This document shows positions 44,318 through 53,862 of a stretch of DNA of 64,000 nt, piece after piece. The position numbers and the translations under genes were made by a program. Position 1 is the first letter of the stretch; each line of letters opens with the position of its first letter. The stretch comes from Pseudomonas sp. A-RE-19 (lineage in GTDB: Bacteria > Pseudomonadota > Gammaproteobacteria > Pseudomonadales > Pseudomonadaceae). The notes beneath the pieces are model-generated. The model worked only from the letters and a program-made list of their open reading frames with translations, was not told the origin of the DNA and searched no databases. Location: the NCBI RefSeq assembly GCF_019956555.1, contig NZ_JAHBDQ010000022.1, positions 186,001 to 250,000 of the forward strand. Reading direction: 5' to 3'.

Positions 44318-45315
44318 GCCGACAGCTCCGCGTGCAGGTCGGCGATCTGGCCGACCGAGAGGAAGTGCGGGTTGGTGTCGGAGCGGTACTCGAAGTCTTC
44401 GCTCACTGGTCGGCCCTGCTCGCCCAGTTTGTCCACGGCAAAATCCACGTCGACGCTGGTGAAACGAATCGACGGCTGAATGGTGTAGTGATCATCGAAC
44501 TCCAGGGTCATGCGCGCGTCATCCAGCGGCACCATCAGTTCGTGGAGTTTTTCCCCCGGACGGATGCCGACGTTTTTGTGCGGCAAATGTTCAGCCATGC
44601 CCAGCGCCAGATCAACAATGCGAATCGACGGGATCTTCGGCACAAACACTTCACCACCGTGCATGCGGGCGAAGCTGTCGAGCACAAACTTCACACCGTG
44701 ATCGAGGGTGATCCAGAACCGCGTCATGCGCTCGTCGGTGATCGGCAGCTCCTTGGCGCCCTCGGCAATCAGTTTGCTGAAGAACGGCACCACCGAACCC
44801 CGCGAGCCGGCGACGTTGCCGTAGCGGACCACGGCAAAGCGAGTCTGCTGTTCGCCGGCGATGTTGTTGGCAGCGACGAACAGTTTGTCCGACAACAGCT
44901 TGGTCGCGCCGTACAGGTTGATCGGGCTGGCCGCCTTGTCGGTAGACAGCGCGACGACTTTTTTCACGCCGTTGTCGATGGCCGCGGCAATGATGTTTTC
45001 CGCGCCATTGACGTTGGTGCGAATGCATTCGGTAGGGTTGTATTCCGCCGCCGGCACCTGTTTCAAGGCCGCTGCATGCACCACGTAATCGATGCCGCGC
45101 ATGGCCTGACGCAAACGGTCGGCGTCGCGCACATCACCGATGAAGTACCGCATGCACGGCGCATTGAACGTCTGCTGCATCTCGTATTGCTTGAGCTCAT
45201 CGCGGGAAAATACCACCACGCGCTTGGGCTGGTATTGCTCCAGCAGCCGGCGAATGAAATTGCGCCCGAACGAGCCGGTGCCACCAGAGATGAAAATCGA
45301 TTTACCGTTGAACAT
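44314..45315 (-). CDS. pseB: UDP-GlcNAc 4,6-dehydratase/5-epimerase PseB
   Basis: 333 residues, extended SDR. The Rossmann motif GGTGSFGRNFI is at the start (MFNGKSIFISGGTGSFG); ALSTDKAASPINLYGATKLL holds the catalytic Lys and Tyr-Lys residues. It turns UDP-GlcNAc into the 4-keto-6-deoxy-L-arabino sugar, the entry to pseudaminic acid. It lies 30 bases after the large glycosyltransferase gene. Confidence 0.96.
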   Translation of the reverse strand: MFNGKSIFISGGTGSFGRNFIRRLLEQYQPKRVVVFSRDELKQYEMQQTFNAPCMRYFIGDVRDADRLRQAMRGIDYVVHAAALKQVPAAEYNPTECIRTNVNGAENIIAAAIDNGVKKVVALSTDKAASPINLYGATKLLSDKLFVAANNIAGEQQTRFAVVRYGNVAGSRGSVVPFFSKLIAEGAKELPITDERMTRFWITLDHGVKFVLDSFARMHGGEVFVPKIPSIRIVDLALGMAEHLPHKNVGIRPGEKLHELMVPLDDARMTLEFDDHYTIQPSIRFTSVDVDFAVDKLGEQGRPVSEDFEYRSDTNPHFLSVGQIADLHAELSA

Positions 45316-45345
45316 GCCTTGAGTCCTTTTACCTGTCAGCCAGGC

Positions 45346-48279
45346 TTATGCGAGCAACTGCGCCCAGTTCACGCGGGTCGGTTCGCTGAGAGTAAAGCCC
45401 TTGCCGGTCAAGGCCAGGTTCTGGTTGTAGGCTGAGTCTTGTTCGAAGCGCGATTGCCATTTGTCGCGCAGGGCGGCGCGAGCCTGGACTGCCTCAGGCA
45501 GCACGCCCGGATGCAACAGTTGCGCTTGTGGCGTCCAGACAGTCAGGTAACCGGCATCGGCGACTTTCAGGCACAGGTCGATATCGCCAAAAGCTTCGTC
45601 GAAATGCTCTTCGTCCAGCCCCCCCACCGCTTCGAACACGTCCTTGCGAATCATCAGGCAGGCACCGGACACCGCCGAGTAGTTCTGCTCGACCTGATGG
45701 CCGTTCATGTAGCCCTTGGCGTCTTTGCGTTCATCGACAAAGACCGAGCCGATATCGCCATTCAAACCCAGGACCAGGCCGGCCTGCGTGGTGACGCCAT
45801 GCATGTCCATCAGTTTGGCGCCAACGATGCCGACTTCCGGACGCTGAGCCTGGTTAAGCATGGCGTCGAGCCAATTGGCATTGACCACTTCGGATTCCGC
45901 CGACAGCAACACCAGGTAGTTCCCCTTGGCCTGGGCACAGGCAGAATTGTTCAGCGCCGAGGCACTCAGGCGCTGACCGCTGCGCATTACACGAAGGCGA
46001 TCGCCCTTGCCTTCAAGGCTGCTCAGCCAGGTTGCCAGCTCTTCGGATTGGCTGTGGTTGTCGGCAATCAGCACTTCGTGACGCTGATAACGGGTGCGCT
46101 GCAGCACACTGACCAGCGCGCGTTGCAGCGACTCAAGGTTGTCCTGGCTCTGGAGGATGATCGACACCAGCGGCCGTTCGGCGTGTTGATAGTCGATCTG
46201 GTAAGTCAGCGGCAGTGCCGAGCTGACCTGAGCGCGATAACCGCGCGCCGCCAGAGAGCGGGTCAGCACCTGACGTTCCTGAGCGCTGGATTCTTCTACC
46301 GGGGCATTGCAAATCAGCAAGGGTTCGGCCAGATGCGCCAGCCCTGCCAGGCCACCATCCTCGATCAGGCGCAGCAACAGATCGAACTCCAGCGCCTGGG
46401 GGTACTCGGTCGAGAAACCTTTGGCCTGAGCCAACACATCACGCTGGATCAACCAGTGGCGCGCCATCAACGACGGCACGGTTTGCAGCAGGTCGAGGTT
46501 GACCCCAGGGCGGAATACATCCGCCAGAGCGCCGTTGGCCTGACGCTGAAGCTCGTCCATCGCCACCGCGCGCACACCCTCGGCACCGGCCAGCTCAAGG
46601 CTGGCGCGCAGCAAACCGCTGGCAGTGAACTGATCTCCGGCCTCCGCCAGCAACAGCCAATCGGCGGTGGACTGGGCGACGATCTGGTTGATGCGCTCCA
46701 CATAATTGGTTGTGCTGACTTTGACGAAGTGCACGGTGTCGCGCACGGACGTGGTCGCCGGTAAATCACCGGTGGTGAACACCACCAGGTTGAACGCCCT
46801 GCAGTGGCCACCGACCAAGCTATCGAAGGTCGCCTGCAACTTGACCATGTCGGCGTCCAGATCCAGCAACAGGATGCCGAACTGAGGACCACCATTATGC
46901 TTGGCCAACTGTGCAGCGATCGCCTTGAACTGCGCGGCATCCGGATTGCGCGCTTCGAGCCAGTTCAGCAACCGGCCGGACGGCATATTCTCGAACAGTC
47001 GGCGGTCTTGCTGACCCGGTAAAGCGTTCAGTCGCTCGGCCCAGGCTTGCAGCTTGAGGCCTTCTTCCGGCTCGTCGCTGTCCTTCAACGACTCCGCCAG
47101 ACGCTTGACCACGGCCCGGTTGAACACGTTCAGGCTCAAGGCCTCCCACAACCGGCTACGCACAGTGCGGTCAGTGTCGTTGGGGTGAACGCGCATCAAC
47201 TCATGCTGCTTGAGCAGGATGCCTTCCAGTTCCTGAAGTTGCAGGCGACCAGCAGGCATGGCGTGCAGCAGGAATTCAAATTCGGTCAGCAGGTCGAACA
47301 CCGGTTTGTTGTAGAACGGCATTTCGACGAATTGCTCGGGGCCGAACGAGCGAATCGGCTCTTCCCCCACCTCGCGCCAGGCCGAGCGAATAATCAGGGT
47401 GCCTTTGAGCGAGCGACCTTCGATCAGGCAATCGGCCATGGCGGTAAAACTGTCCAGGGCGATCTGCTTGGCCTGGGCCAGCCCCTTGTCGCTGAGTGGC
47501 GTCGGGATCGAGGCCAGGAATTCGGCAAACTGCTCGCGCTCGGCAACGCTTTTGGCGTCTTTGAAGGTCAGCACCGTCAACACGTTGGTGTTGTGGTCCG
47601 AGGCGCCATAGTTCATTTCCCGCACAGCAAACGGAATCGGCAGGATCCGTGCCTTCGCGCAGGCCAGCAGGTAGAAGGTATGGCCGATTTCCTGCCATTC
47701 GAAACCGGTGCCCGGTGGCAGCAGGCTGTACCACTGTTGCAGCAGATCGGTACGGGTGACCGCATAGAACGGCGGCAGGAAATTATCCATGAACCGCACG
47801 ACACGGTCTTCGGCCTGCTCCGAGTTGTAATCCTCATGAACCTTGCGGTCGCGGCGGAAGTAGTTCACTTCAGTGGCACGGGTCAGGTACATGATCCCGT
47901 AGCCATGGCACAAGCCGTAGTCGGGATTGGCTTCGAGAAACTCCACCGACTCGGTCAGTGCGCGGTGCAGCAGGAAGTCGTCATCGGCGGCAAACACCAT
48001 GTATGGCGTGGTGACCTGATTGACACCGTAGGTGAGTTTATCCTGCAGCCCCTTATAGGTGTATTGCGGCAAGTGGCGATAGTCGACCGCCGGGAAGTCC
48101 CGGGTCATGTTCTCGTCACCCTCAGCGGACGAGTCCAGAACCAGAACCGAGCAGGGATAGCTGCTGTAGTACTGCAAGGTGCGCCGCAGGAACGCGCTCC
48201 GGTTGTGGGAAATCACCACCACCGTAAACCGTTCGCTCAGCGGTGCAACGTTGTTTTGAGCACTGTTTTGAACCTGCAT
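45346..48279 (-). CDS. Large multi-domain glycosyltransferase (Fgt2-like)
   Basis: 977 residues, no membrane segment. The N-terminal part (about 15-250) is a TIGR00180-type glycosyltransferase: FTVVVISHNRSAFLRRTLQY and YMVFAADDDFLLHRA with an acidic DDD. The middle (about 500-660) looks like a degenerate GT2 module in which the usual aspartates are replaced (AVAMDELQ). The C-terminal GT2 module (about 700-960) has RPLVSIILQSQDNLESLQRA and FGDIDLCLKVADAGYLTVWT. It resembles P. syringae Fgt proteins that glycosylate flagellin. The ATG at 48279 was preferred to one 15 codons upstream. Confidence 0.85.
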   Translation of the reverse strand: MQVQNSAQNNVAPLSERFTVVVISHNRSAFLRRTLQYYSSYPCSVLVLDSSAEGDENMTRDFPAVDYRHLPQYTYKGLQDKLTYGVNQVTTPYMVFAADDDFLLHRALTESVEFLEANPDYGLCHGYGIMYLTRATEVNYFRRDRKVHEDYNSEQAEDRVVRFMDNFLPPFYAVTRTDLLQQWYSLLPPGTGFEWQEIGHTFYLLACAKARILPIPFAVREMNYGASDHNTNVLTVLTFKDAKSVAEREQFAEFLASIPTPLSDKGLAQAKQIALDSFTAMADCLIEGRSLKGTLIIRSAWREVGEEPIRSFGPEQFVEMPFYNKPVFDLLTEFEFLLHAMPAGRLQLQELEGILLKQHELMRVHPNDTDRTVRSRLWEALSLNVFNRAVVKRLAESLKDSDEPEEGLKLQAWAERLNALPGQQDRRLFENMPSGRLLNWLEARNPDAAQFKAIAAQLAKHNGGPQFGILLLDLDADMVKLQATFDSLVGGHCRAFNLVVFTTGDLPATTSVRDTVHFVKVSTTNYVERINQIVAQSTADWLLLAEAGDQFTASGLLRASLELAGAEGVRAVAMDELQRQANGALADVFRPGVNLDLLQTVPSLMARHWLIQRDVLAQAKGFSTEYPQALEFDLLLRLIEDGGLAGLAHLAEPLLICNAPVEESSAQERQVLTRSLAARGYRAQVSSALPLTYQIDYQHAERPLVSIILQSQDNLESLQRALVSVLQRTRYQRHEVLIADNHSQSEELATWLSSLEGKGDRLRVMRSGQRLSASALNNSACAQAKGNYLVLLSAESEVVNANWLDAMLNQAQRPEVGIVGAKLMDMHGVTTQAGLVLGLNGDIGSVFVDERKDAKGYMNGHQVEQNYSAVSGACLMIRKDVFEAVGGLDEEHFDEAFGDIDLCLKVADAGYLTVWTPQAQLLHPGVLPEAVQARAALRDKWQSRFEQDSAYNQNLALTGKGFTLSEPTRVNWAQLLA

Positions 48280-48330
48280 CTTTCTATCCCCACAACCGGC
48301 CAATCGCCAAGAACCTGAAACCACTTTTGA

Positions 48331-49068
48331 TTAACGAACGCGACGCAGATAGCCGTCCGGCGCCACGGTGATCAGCAGCTTGTTTTGCATCTGCTGGTCG
48401 ATCTCGAAGTCCTTGTTTTCTTCCAGGTACTTCCATACCGCAGTTTTCGGGTTATCGCCCGGGCCCCAAGGACGATCCGGGAAGAAGTCAGCCGGCATGT
48501 CTTCGACCACGGTGTCCATCACCACGCAGTAGCTGTCCACCGAAACCAGTGGTGCGTATAGACGCAACTCTTCGAGCACATGATCGTGGGTGTGATTGGA
48601 GTCCAGCACCAGAATGACTTTCTTGCCTTCGGCCGCGACGCGCACTTGTGCGGCGATCGCAGGATCAATGCTCGAACCTTCGATCATCGAAATGCGTTTG
48701 CTCATCGGGTGGCTTTCGATGGCTTCGCGGTTGTGCGCACGGATGTCGAGGTCGATGCCCAGCACTTCGCCGTGACCTTGCAGCTCCAGCAACGATGCGT
48801 AGTAAATGATCGAACCGCCGTGGGCGATGCCGCATTCGATAACCAGATCCGGTTTGACCTGCCAGATGATCTCTTGCATCGCCATCATGTCTTGCGGCAG
48901 CTGGATGATCGGACGGCCCATCCACGAGAAATGGTAGCTGTATTTATGCTTGGCCGATTCGTTGAAGAAGTCCCGGGCAAGGCCAGTGAGTTTCTGGTCG
49001 TCACCTTGCTGGGCGATCTGTTCCCGGCATTCGGCTTCAAAGGCTTTGTTGATGCTGTTATCGGTCAT
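48331..49068 (-). CDS. CmcI-family (cephalosporin hydroxylase-like) SAM-dependent protein
   Basis: 245 residues. LVIECGIAHGGSIIYYASLL is a SAM-binding loop, and ILVLDSNHTHDHVLEELRLY carries the metal-binding-type Asp/His of the CmcI/rhamnosyl O-methyltransferase family. Members act as O-methyltransferases on sugars, in spite of the hydroxylase name. Here it probably O-methylates the glycan or its precursor; that is inference. The ATG at 49068 was chosen; a GTG at 49089 overlaps the preceding stop (GTGA) and is equally coupled. Confidence 0.75.
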   Translation of the reverse strand: MTDNSINKAFEAECREQIAQQGDDQKLTGLARDFFNESAKHKYSYHFSWMGRPIIQLPQDMMAMQEIIWQVKPDLVIECGIAHGGSIIYYASLLELQGHGEVLGIDLDIRAHNREAIESHPMSKRISMIEGSSIDPAIAAQVRVAAEGKKVILVLDSNHTHDHVLEELRLYAPLVSVDSYCVVMDTVVEDMPADFFPDRPWGPGDNPKTAVWKYLEENKDFEIDQQMQNKLLITVAPDGYLRRVR

Positions 49069-49085
49069 TTCAAAATTCTCAATGG

Positions 49086-50156
49086 TCACTGGAACGAAGC
49101 GCTGTCGACGGCGTGATAGACGTAGCGTCCACCGGTCATCCGCTTGATTTCTTCGAGGTAATTGGAGTTCATCACAAACAGGTTGGCGCCTTCTGGCAGA
49201 GCGTCCATGGCCTCTTGCGGCGAGGACACCCGCACGCCGCTCAGTGGCAGATACCGGCCCTGTTTGGCCGGGTTGATATCCACCACGCGATCCACCGCCA
49301 CGCCCGCGCGTTGCAGGAACAGCGAATAAATCACGCCTTTGGACGAGGCACCCCAGATCGCCGAACCCTGCTCGGGCGCGGCCTGAATGATCTGCACAGC
49401 GCGGTCGAGGCTGGTGGTGAAACCCTCGGGCAGCGTCAGGCGCGGCACCGGTTGTTCCGGGGTCAGGCGCAACGTCGACAGGTCGGCGACGATGTACAGG
49501 TATTGGCCACCGAACAGGTGGCCGGCCTCATGCACCGTGCCAAACATCCGGCGCAGGTCATCGAGGCGGAAATAATTGACATGCTCGTAGAACAGGTCGA
49601 ACCAGGCGCGGTGCTCGAGAATCCAGTCCAGGCACGGCACTTCGATGTAGATCTGCCCGCCCTGATTGGCCTCGGCGATCTCGGCGAGAAAACTCACCGG
49701 ATCCTGAATATGCTCCAGCACATGCCGCAGCACGATAGCGTCCGCCGACAGACCCAGGCCACGAGTGAACGGCGCTTTGATCACGTCGCTGTTGTCGCCC
49801 TCGTAAGCCGGATCAATGCCGGTGATCGAGTAACCCAAGCCTTTGAGCAGTTCTAAGAAATACCCCTTGCCGCAGCCGACTTCGATCAGCTCCTGACCCT
49901 TGAAGTGGCGGGCAATGATCCCCTCGACATCGCTCAAGTGCTTCTGGAACTGGCCGGAATGCGCCTGCTCGTTCTGATAGTCGGCGTCGTAGCTGAGCTT
50001 GTCGGCATCGAAGGCCTGATTGAAGATCAGCCCGCTCGTCTCGTCTTGCACCAACACCATGTCGGCGCAGGCCGAAGCTTTCGCTGATTGCGCATCGGCA
50101 AAGGTACGGTTCTGCAACACCGGCAGGTCGGCGACCCGATACAACTCATGCCTCAT
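49086..50156 (-). CDS. Class I SAM-dependent methyltransferase, C-methyltransferase-like
   Basis: 356 residues. A SAM loop LIEVGCGKGYFLELLKGLGY is near 95-115, followed by VLRHVLEHIQDPVSFLAEIA. The C-terminal part (about 255-350) has SAIWGASSKGVIYSLFLQRA and VDINPAKQGRYLPLSGVRV, resembling the Methyltransf_14 domain of sugar C-methyltransferases. It lacks the paired-Cys zinc motif seen in the protein encoded at 51000-52226. It overlaps the SDR gene by 11 bases. Target is unknown. Confidence 0.78.
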   Translation of the reverse strand: MRHELYRVADLPVLQNRTFADAQSAKASACADMVLVQDETSGLIFNQAFDADKLSYDADYQNEQAHSGQFQKHLSDVEGIIARHFKGQELIEVGCGKGYFLELLKGLGYSITGIDPAYEGDNSDVIKAPFTRGLGLSADAIVLRHVLEHIQDPVSFLAEIAEANQGGQIYIEVPCLDWILEHRAWFDLFYEHVNYFRLDDLRRMFGTVHEAGHLFGGQYLYIVADLSTLRLTPEQPVPRLTLPEGFTTSLDRAVQIIQAAPEQGSAIWGASSKGVIYSLFLQRAGVAVDRVVDINPAKQGRYLPLSGVRVSSPQEAMDALPEGANLFVMNSNYLEEIKRMTGGRYVYHAVDSASFQ

Positions 50157-51003
50157 GCTCTGCTCCCAGTAGCTGTTGCAAGCGGTCCGCCACACCCCAG
50201 AATGCCATCGGCTCATGGGTCGGGTATGGGTAATGGCCCAGGTTCAAACGGATCGATGCGCCGCGTTCACGCAGCCGTTGTTCGACCAACGCCCTGACCG
50301 ATATCGGCTGGCCGCTGGAACAATTGATCACGCCGTCAAATTCGCGCTGTTGCAGGATCGCGGCGAGGTAACCGGCGGCCGTGTCGATCGCCAGGTAATC
50401 GCGCAACTGCTCGCCGGCCGACATGTTGAAGCTGTCGTCCCCGGCCTCGATGGCCCGGTCCAGTGCCGCCAGCAAACTGTTGGGGTTCTGTCCTTGCCCA
50501 TGCAGGTAAAACAGCCGCGCCCATTGCAAGGTGAACGGCTGTTGCCGTTGCAGATTTTCGAGGAACAGACGCAAGGTGTTCTTGGCCAGCCCGTAGGGGT
50601 TACTCGGCCGCGCCTCGGTCTGCTCGCTGAGCGGCCCGCTTTGCAGGCCATATTCGAAACAGGTGCCCGTCACCAACACCTGCGGCACGCCCGCCTCGAC
50701 CGCGCCCTTGATGAACCGGTAATCGGCCATCAGGTTGTGCTCGACGTGAAACAGCGCCTGATAGTTCGGCAAGCCTGGCCAGGCGAGATGCGCCAAGGCA
50801 TCGACGCCATCGGTCAGCGCGGCGAGGTCCAGGTCGGCGGCATGAATATCCGCCGCCACGAACTCCACGGCATTGATCCACGGCAGCTGTGCGGCGGTCT
50901 CGGCGTTACGCGCCACGGCCCGAACCTCGCAACCACGGGCGAGCAAGGCCGCGATCAGATGTCGGCCGACGAACCCGGTGGCCCCGGTCACGAGCACCTT
51001 CAC
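50146..51003 (-). CDS. NAD-dependent epimerase/dehydratase (SDR), probable 4-ketosugar reductase
   Basis: 285 residues, extended SDR. MKVLVTGATGFVGRHLIAAL has the GxxGxxG nucleotide motif; LVTGTCFEYGLQ and NPYGLAKNTLRLFL carry the Ser/Thr and YxxxK catalytic pattern. Short members like this often reduce a 4-keto nucleotide sugar. With RfbF, RfbG and C-methyltransferases upstream it would carry out the last step of a CDP-sugar pathway. The reaction is inferred. It overlaps genes on both sides. Confidence 0.8.
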   Translation of the reverse strand: MKVLVTGATGFVGRHLIAALLARGCEVRAVARNAETAAQLPWINAVEFVAADIHAADLDLAALTDGVDALAHLAWPGLPNYQALFHVEHNLMADYRFIKGAVEAGVPQVLVTGTCFEYGLQSGPLSEQTEARPSNPYGLAKNTLRLFLENLQRQQPFTLQWARLFYLHGQGQNPNSLLAALDRAIEAGDDSFNMSAGEQLRDYLAIDTAAGYLAAILQQREFDGVINCSSGQPISVRALVEQRLRERGASIRLNLGHYPYPTHEPMAFWGVADRLQQLLGAEHEA

Positions 51004-52226
51004 AGCACGGTCAACTCAGGCACGGCGATCACGAATCGGCCGTCCCACTGCCGCACCTGCGCCAGTTGCTGACTGACTTCGTGCAGCAGATTCCATGGCA
51101 GAACCAGCACGTAATCCGGTTTCTCCAGATCGATCTGCGCCGGCGAAACGATCGGAATGCGACTGCCCGGCAAGTACTTGCCCTGCTTGTGCGGATTGAC
51201 ATCGGCCACCCAGGCCAACAGGTCCGTTTTGACCCCGGCGTAGTTGAGCAAGGTGTTGCCCTTGGCTGCCGCGCCATAACCGACCACGCGCTTGCCGTCA
51301 GCCTTGGCCTGCAACAGGAAACGCAGCAATCCGTGCTTGATGCGTTCAGCTGCGGGCGCCAGGGTCGCGTAGTACTCGGGGGTTTTCACTCCCGCTGCCA
51401 GTTCAGCCTGCAACTGCTGTTGAACGGCTGGCTGCACCTCACGGCGAACACCGTCGGCCCGCTGGACGAACACCCGCAACGAACCGCCATGGGTCGACAA
51501 CTGGCTGACATCGAACACCTCCAGGCCATTGCGCTCGCACAAGGTCTGCACGGCGGTCAGGGACAGGTAGGAATAGTGCTCGTGATACAGCGTGTCGAAC
51601 TGCTTCCCCGCCATCAGCGTCAACAGCTGCGGAAACTCGAACGTCGCCACACCGGTCGGCTTGAGCAAGCTTGCGAATCCGCCAAGGAAATCATTGATAT
51701 CCGGCACATGCGCCAACACGTTGTTGGCGGCCATCAGGTCAGCGGCCCAGCCTTCGCTGTTCAGCTGCGCAGCGGTGTCGCGACCGAAGAACAGTTCGCG
51801 AATCTCCAGGCCTTTCTCCCGAGCCGCTTGTGCGGTGCTGCGGGTCGGTTCGACGCCCAGGCATGGGATGCCGCGCCCGGCCACGTACTGCAACAGGTAA
51901 CCGTCATTGGCGGCGATTTCCACCACGCGGCTGTCGACGGTCAGGCCGAAACGCTCGATCATTTGCGCCACATAGCGCTCGGCATGGTCCAGCCAGGTGC
52001 TGGAGAACGAGCTGAAGTAGGCGTACTCGGCGTCGAACAGGCTGTCGGCGCTGGTGTAATCCTCGGTCTGCACCAGCCAGCATTGCTGGCACACCGCGAC
52101 CTTCAGCGGCACCCATTGCTCGGCTTGCTCCAGCTGATCGGCGCGCACGTAGGCGTTGGACGGCGGCGAGGTGCCGAGATCGATCAGCGGCAAGGCCAGA
52201 GGAGTACCGCAACCACGGCAGTTCAT
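51000..52226 (-). CDS. NDP-sugar C-methyltransferase (TylCIII/NovU-like)
   Basis: 408 residues in the three-part layout of sugar C-methyltransferases. The N-terminal zinc-binding part has Cys3/Cys6 (MNCRGCGTPLALPLIDLG) and a second CQQC pair. The SAM-binding middle has VVEIAANDGYLLQYVAGRG. The C-terminal Methyltransf_14 domain has YGAAAKGNTLLNYAGVKTDL. Known family members add a methyl group to C-3 or C-5 of 4-keto-6-deoxysugars. Here the substrate would be a CDP-4-keto-6-deoxysugar. It overlaps both neighbours by 4 bases. Confidence 0.87.
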   Translation of the reverse strand: MNCRGCGTPLALPLIDLGTSPPSNAYVRADQLEQAEQWVPLKVAVCQQCWLVQTEDYTSADSLFDAEYAYFSSFSSTWLDHAERYVAQMIERFGLTVDSRVVEIAANDGYLLQYVAGRGIPCLGVEPTRSTAQAAREKGLEIRELFFGRDTAAQLNSEGWAADLMAANNVLAHVPDINDFLGGFASLLKPTGVATFEFPQLLTLMAGKQFDTLYHEHYSYLSLTAVQTLCERNGLEVFDVSQLSTHGGSLRVFVQRADGVRREVQPAVQQQLQAELAAGVKTPEYYATLAPAAERIKHGLLRFLLQAKADGKRVVGYGAAAKGNTLLNYAGVKTDLLAWVADVNPHKQGKYLPGSRIPIVSPAQIDLEKPDYVLVLPWNLLHEVSQQLAQVRQWDGRFVIAVPELTVL

Positions 52227-52783
52227 AGACGCACTCCAGCGAAGTGTTCATCGAGCAAGGGATGGCTGGAATCCCGGGCCGACAGATTATTGACAGGCAA
52301 CGGCCAGGCAATCGCCAGCCGTGGATCGTTCACCGACAACCCACCCTCATGCGCAGGCGTGTAATCGGCGCTGTGCAGATAGAGCAATTCGGCGTCACCG
52401 GTGAGGGTCTGGAAACCATGGGCGAACCCGGCCGGAATCAGCAGGCTGCGACCGTCCCCGGCCTTCAGGTGCTCGGCGTGCCAAGACAGGAAGGTCTCGG
52501 AGTCGGGCCGCAAATCCACTGCCACATCCCAGACCTCGCCGCGCAGGCAGGTAATCAACTTGGCTTCCGGCGCATTGGCATTTTGATAATGCAGACCGCG
52601 CACACTGCCTTGTTCGCGAGTGCAGGAGTGATTGATCTGGCGGATATGAAACGGCTGTCCGAAAGCGCTCAGGCTGCCTTCGCAAAACAGCCGCGCGAAG
52701 TGCCCGCGATCATCTTCGAAGCGTTTGTGCTGCACGCTGAACAGACCGGCCAGCGGCAAGGCTTTCAACAGAAATTCGCTCAC
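52223..52783 (-). CDS. RmlC-like sugar 3,5-epimerase
   Basis: 186 residues, a cupin of the dTDP-4-dehydrorhamnose 3,5-epimerase family. SVRGLHYQNANAPEAKLITC has the catalytic-type His64; IPAGFAHGFQTL and ELLYLHSADYTPAHEGGLSV follow, and NDPRLAIAWPL is a typical ending. No rmlA, rmlB or rmlD is present here, whereas rfbF-rfbG are directly upstream, so the substrate is probably the CDP-4-keto-6-deoxysugar. It overlaps rfbG by 4 bases. Confidence 0.88.
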   Translation of the reverse strand: MSEFLLKALPLAGLFSVQHKRFEDDRGHFARLFCEGSLSAFGQPFHIRQINHSCTREQGSVRGLHYQNANAPEAKLITCLRGEVWDVAVDLRPDSETFLSWHAEHLKAGDGRSLLIPAGFAHGFQTLTGDAELLYLHSADYTPAHEGGLSVNDPRLAIAWPLPVNNLSARDSSHPLLDEHFAGVRL

Positions 52784-53862
52784 AGCGCGCCTCGGTACAG
52801 GTTCAACTGGCCCAGGGTGACTTCACGCATGTCATCGCCGTTCTGCCACGCCAAGTGCCAGTCGAGGGTCTGGGTCAGGCATTGCTGCAATGACCAGCGC
52901 GGTTGCCAGGCCAACAGTTGACGGGCTCGGCTGCTGTCCAGGCGCAGCAGCCCGGCTTCGTGCAAATCACTCGGTTCGATGCGCAAGCCGCGTGCTTGCG
53001 GCCAGCGGCTGGCGAGCAGTTCGACCACTTCGCCGACGCTGCACATGTCTGCTTCGCTCGGGCCGAAGTTCCACGCGCCGGCAAACGCCGGGCCTTGTTC
53101 ATAGAGGCCAGCGGCCAATTGCAGATAACCGGCCAGCGGCTCCAGGGCGTGCTGCCATGGGCGCACGGCTTGCGGGTAGCGCAGGGTCACAGGCTCGTCT
53201 GCGGACCAGGCCTTGAGCACGTCAGGAATCAAGCGCTCAGGCGCGAAGTCCCCGCCGCCCAGTACGTTACCGGCGCGCGCGGTGGCCAAGGCCAGACCGT
53301 GTTCGGCGTACTTGTCCGCCGGGAAAAACGACGCGGCGTAGGACTGGGCGAGCAATTCGCAACAGGCCTTGCTGCTGCTGTATGGGTCGTGACCGCCCAG
53401 CGCTTCATCCTCGCGGTACGGCCACAGCCATTCCTTGTTCGCATAAACCTTGTCGGTGGTCACCAACACGCAGGCGCGCACACCGCCGACCTGGCGGATC
53501 GCTTCGAGCAGGTTGAGGGTGCCCATGACGTTGCTGGAATAGGTACCAAGCGGATCGCGATAGCCTTCGCGCACCAGCGGTTGGGCCGCCAGGTGCAGGA
53601 CGATTTCCGGCCGGGTTTCGGCGATCAGTTCCAGCAAGGCGCCGAGGTCACGCAGGTCGCCGCGCTGATCGTTGATGCCTTCATGCACCCGGGCCAGTTC
53701 GAACAGGCTCGGTTCGGTGGACGGATCGAGCGAAAACCCGCTGACCTCGGCACCGAGGCTTTGCAGCCACAATGTCAGCCAGCTGCCCTTGAAACCGGTG
53801 TGGCCGGTCAGCAGAACGCGTTTGCCGCGCCAGAACTCCGGACTCAGGCCCATTGCTTCCAT
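52780..53862 (-). CDS. rfbG: CDP-glucose 4,6-dehydratase RfbG
   Basis: 360 residues, extended SDR. VLLTGHTGFKGSWLTLWLQS is the dinucleotide site with the family's HTGFKG signature; LVTTDKVYANKEWLWPYRED and PYSSSKACCELLA hold the catalytic Thr/Asp and Tyr/Lys positions. It makes CDP-4-keto-6-deoxy-D-glucose from CDP-glucose. GGGAGG lies close before the ATG at 53862; a second ATG at 53853 is possible. It overlaps the end of rfbF by 19 bases. Confidence 0.94.
   Translation of the reverse strand: MEAMGLSPEFWRGKRVLLTGHTGFKGSWLTLWLQSLGAEVSGFSLDPSTEPSLFELARVHEGINDQRGDLRDLGALLELIAETRPEIVLHLAAQPLVREGYRDPLGTYSSNVMGTLNLLEAIRQVGGVRACVLVTTDKVYANKEWLWPYREDEALGGHDPYSSSKACCELLAQSYAASFFPADKYAEHGLALATARAGNVLGGGDFAPERLIPDVLKAWSADEPVTLRYPQAVRPWQHALEPLAGYLQLAAGLYEQGPAFAGAWNFGPSEADMCSVGEVVELLASRWPQARGLRIEPSDLHEAGLLRLDSSRARQLLAWQPRWSLQQCLTQTLDWHLAWQNGDDMREVTLGQLNLYRGAL

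Noticed and set aside
52223..52783. Calling the epimerase rfbC of a dTDP-rhamnose pathway
   Set aside because: No rmlA, rmlB or rmlD accompany it; the adjacent enzymes are RfbF and RfbG, so a CDP substrate is more likely. The symbol was left blank.
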